A stretch of 64,000 bases of DNA from Marinobacterium lacunae (lineage in GTDB: Bacteria > Pseudomonadota > Gammaproteobacteria > Pseudomonadales > Balneatricaceae). This document shows positions 62,473 to 64,000 of the stretch, one piece after another. Positions within the stretch are counted from its first letter, which is position 1. Every line of letters starts with the position of its first letter. The notes under the pieces are model-generated. The model was not told the DNA's origin and searched no databases. It was given only the letters and a program-made list of their open reading frames with translations. The translations under genes and the position numbers were made by a program. Where the stretch lies: assembly GCF_000705555.1 (NCBI RefSeq), contig NZ_JMQN01000029.1, forward strand, positions 1 to 64,000, written 5' to 3'.

Positions 62473-63513
62473 ATGAAAGCTCTTGTCTATCAGGGCCCCG
62501 GCCAGAAAGCAGTTGTCGACAAGGATAAGCCGACAGTACTTAAGCCCACGGATGCTGTGGTGCGCATGACGAAAACCACCATCTGCGGTACCGATCTTCA
62601 CATCATCAAGGGTGATGTGCCAACGGTAGAGGAGGGGCGTACGCTCGGTCATGAGGGCGTCGGTGTCATCGAAGAGGTGGGCAGTGCCGTCAATAACTTC
62701 AAAAAAGGGGATCGTGTGCTGATCTCCTGCATCACTTCGTGCGGCCGCTGTGCCAACTGCAAGAAACAGCTGTATGCGCACTGTGAAGATGGCGGCTGGA
62801 TTCTCGGTCACCTGATCGATGGCACTCAGGCTGATTACGTGCGTATCCCTCACGCCGACAACAGCCTCTATCCGATTCCGGCCGGGGAGGATGAAGAAGC
62901 ACTGGTCATGCTCAGTGATATTCTGCCGACGGGTTTTGAAATCGGGGTCCTGAATGGACAGGTGGCACCGGGCTGTACCGTCGCTATCGTCGGTGCAGGC
63001 CCTGTGGGTATGGCTGCATTGCTGACCGCCCAGTTCTACTCGCCGGCGCATATCATCATGATCGACATGGACGATAACCGGCTGGAGGCAGCCAAAACCT
63101 TTGGCGCGACGGATCTGATCAACAGCGCTCGACAGAATGCGATTGAGACGGTGATGGCGTTAACCAACAACCGCGGTGTCGATGTGGCGATTGAGGCGGT
63201 GGGTATTCCCGCCACCTTCGATATCTGCCAGGAGATTGTCACTGCGGGAGGCAACATCGCCAACGTGGGTGTGCACGGTACCAGTGTGGATCTGCATATC
63301 GAAAAGTTGTGGATCAAGAACATCACACTCACCACCGGTTTGGTGAATACCAATACCACACCGATGCTGATGAAGACGCTGGAGTCCGGCAAGGTTCAGC
63401 CAGAGCAGTTGATCACCCACCATTTTGCCCTTGATGAAATTATGGCGGCGTATGAGGTGTTCGGGAATGCGGCCAAGGAGAAGGCCATGAAAGTGATCCT
63501 GAGCGCCGACTAG
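62473..63513 (+). CDS. Zinc-dependent alcohol dehydrogenase
   Basis: A 346-residue medium-chain zinc dehydrogenase. The catalytic zinc region is TTICGTDLHIIKGD (Cys near 37) and LGHEGVG (His, Glu). The four structural-zinc cysteines are in SCITSCGRCANCKKQLYAHC. The Rossmann motif VAIVGAGPVGMAALLTAQF is near residue 170. It resembles isopropanol/furfuryl-alcohol dehydrogenases (TBAD type) by the GGWILGHLIDGTQADYVRIPHADNS stretch. Cofactor: the strand-2 acidic residue in MIDMDDNRLE favours NAD+. A role next to formaldehyde or methanol handling is possible but not shown. ATG 62473 with AAGGA upstream is used. Confidence 0.88.
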   Translation: MKALVYQGPGQKAVVDKDKPTVLKPTDAVVRMTKTTICGTDLHIIKGDVPTVEEGRTLGHEGVGVIEEVGSAVNNFKKGDRVLISCITSCGRCANCKKQLYAHCEDGGWILGHLIDGTQADYVRIPHADNSLYPIPAGEDEEALVMLSDILPTGFEIGVLNGQVAPGCTVAIVGAGPVGMAALLTAQFYSPAHIIMIDMDDNRLEAAKTFGATDLINSARQNAIETVMALTNNRGVDVAIEAVGIPATFDICQEIVTAGGNIANVGVHGTSVDLHIEKLWIKNITLTTGLVNTNTTPMLMKTLESGKVQPEQLITHHFALDEIMAAYEVFGNAAKEKAMKVILSAD

Positions 63514-63524
63514 CCAGATGCATG

Positions 63525-63548
63525 GGGAGGGGGAGCCCTCCCTTTTTT
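63525..63548 (+). terminator. Terminator after the alcohol dehydrogenase
   Basis: GGGAGGG and CCCTCCC form a seven-pair stem around GGAG, followed by six T. It overlaps the end of the convergent EAL gene. Confidence 0.8.
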
Positions 63549-64000
63549 ACCCTGCATACTGGTGAGCGCTGGAACGGATCCATTGCGGCAGAGCGTCTGC
63601 AGGCATGGGGCGTGCAATGCCGTATCCCTGAGCCAGTTCACAGCCAAGGCTCAGTAACTTTTCACCGTGGGCCTGAGATTCCACCCCTTCGGCTATTACT
63701 TCCAGATTGAAGGCTTCCGCCAGACCCAGTACACCCTTGAGAATCGCCAGATCGTCCGGGTCTTCCAGCATATCCCGGACAAAGGTCTGATCGATCTTCA
63801 GCGTCCTTACCGGCAGGTGCTTGAGGTAGGAGAGGGACGAATAGCCGGTACCGAAATCATCAAGCGAGAACATGACGCCGATGGCCTGGCATTCACGCAT
63901 GATCTTCGATACCTGCGTCATGTTATCCAGTGCGCTGGTTTCCAGTATCTCCAGTTCGAGCTGGTCGGGCTTGAGCTCAGGGTAGCGCGCAAGGGCTTCC
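63547..64000 (-). CDS. EAL-domain protein, C-terminal part (cut by window edge)
   Basis: The reverse strand is open from the window edge to a TAA at 63547, giving the last 150 residues of an EAL cyclic-di-GMP phosphodiesterase. Seen are LELEILETSALDN (metal-binding Glu), LDDFGTGYSSLSYLKHLPV, LKIDQTFVRDML and VIAEGVESQAHGEKLLSLGC followed by AQGYGIARPMP. All are intact, so the EAL domain is likely active. The N-terminal domains, including any GGDEF or sensor, are outside the window. Confidence 0.9.
   Translation of the reverse strand, partial: EALARYPELKPDQLELEILETSALDNMTQVSKIMRECQAIGVMFSLDDFGTGYSSLSYLKHLPVRTLKIDQTFVRDMLEDPDDLAILKGVLGLAEAFNLEVIAEGVESQAHGEKLLSLGCELAQGYGIARPMPADALPQWIRSSAHQYAG

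Noticed and set aside
1-64000. CRISPR array, prophage, insertion sequence, tRNA or rRNA genes
   Set aside because: No regularly spaced repeats, phage or transposase genes, or recognisable tRNA or rRNA sequence were seen by eye.

Overview
The window reads as chromosome of a marine, aerobic, heterotrophic gammaproteobacterium. Gene content, moderately high GC and the pseudomonad-like betaine gene set suggest an Oceanospirillales relative (Marinobacterium or Neptunomonas type); this is inference, as there is no rRNA or other taxonomic marker. There is no sign of a phage, an insertion sequence or a CRISPR array.

The dominant theme is catabolism of choline and glycine betaine down to pyruvate, with disposal of the one-carbon units released. 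At the left edge lies the start of betB (betaine aldehyde dehydrogenase) with a BetI-like operator. Divergent from it is glyA-soxBDAG-purU: serine hydroxymethyltransferase, the four subunits of sarcosine oxidase and 10-formyl-THF deformylase. At 31.8 kb is fdhA (glutathione-independent formaldehyde dehydrogenase). At 43.0-54.0 kb follow sdaA (serine to pyruvate), gbdR (the betaine/dimethylglycine-responsive activator), an M19 dipeptidase-like protein, a V4R protein, dgcA, dgcB and the dedicated etfA/etfB pair (dimethylglycine to sarcosine). A BCCT transporter and a DctPQM TRAP transporter at 57.4-62.2 kb probably bring substrates in. GbcA and GbcB, which take betaine to dimethylglycine, are not in the window. 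The octamer TGTCGCAA recurs upstream of glyA, fdhA and the BCCT gene and is proposed as part of a local regulon operator.

Other regions: 8.5-10.8 kb, an MFS transporter with a divergent LysR regulator. 10.8-14.6 kb, a leftward block with a dienelactone-hydrolase-like protein, a VOC protein, a periplasmic protein, a methyltransferase, a membrane-anchored protein and a HupE/UreJ protein. 14.8-21.8 kb, a copper/silver efflux locus (Met/His-rich protein, CusC, CusB with a fused CusF-like domain, CusA, CopC-like). 21.8-24.7 kb, an AraC-type pseudogene, a RidA protein, dadA and a MaoC-type protein. 24.9-31.8 kb, an IclR-controlled catabolic island with an orphan tripartite-tricarboxylate binding protein, an MocA-type oxidoreductase, an AEC carrier, an SDR, a NIPSNAP protein and two truncated dehydrogenase genes. 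33.3-42.9 kb, a five-gene phosphorelay and cyclic-di-GMP operon divergent from fdhA. 54.3-57 kb, a candidate small RNA, a lipoprotein hydrolase and an autotransporter with an unusual passenger. The right edge has a zinc alcohol dehydrogenase behind two phased palindromes and the C-terminal part of an EAL-domain protein.
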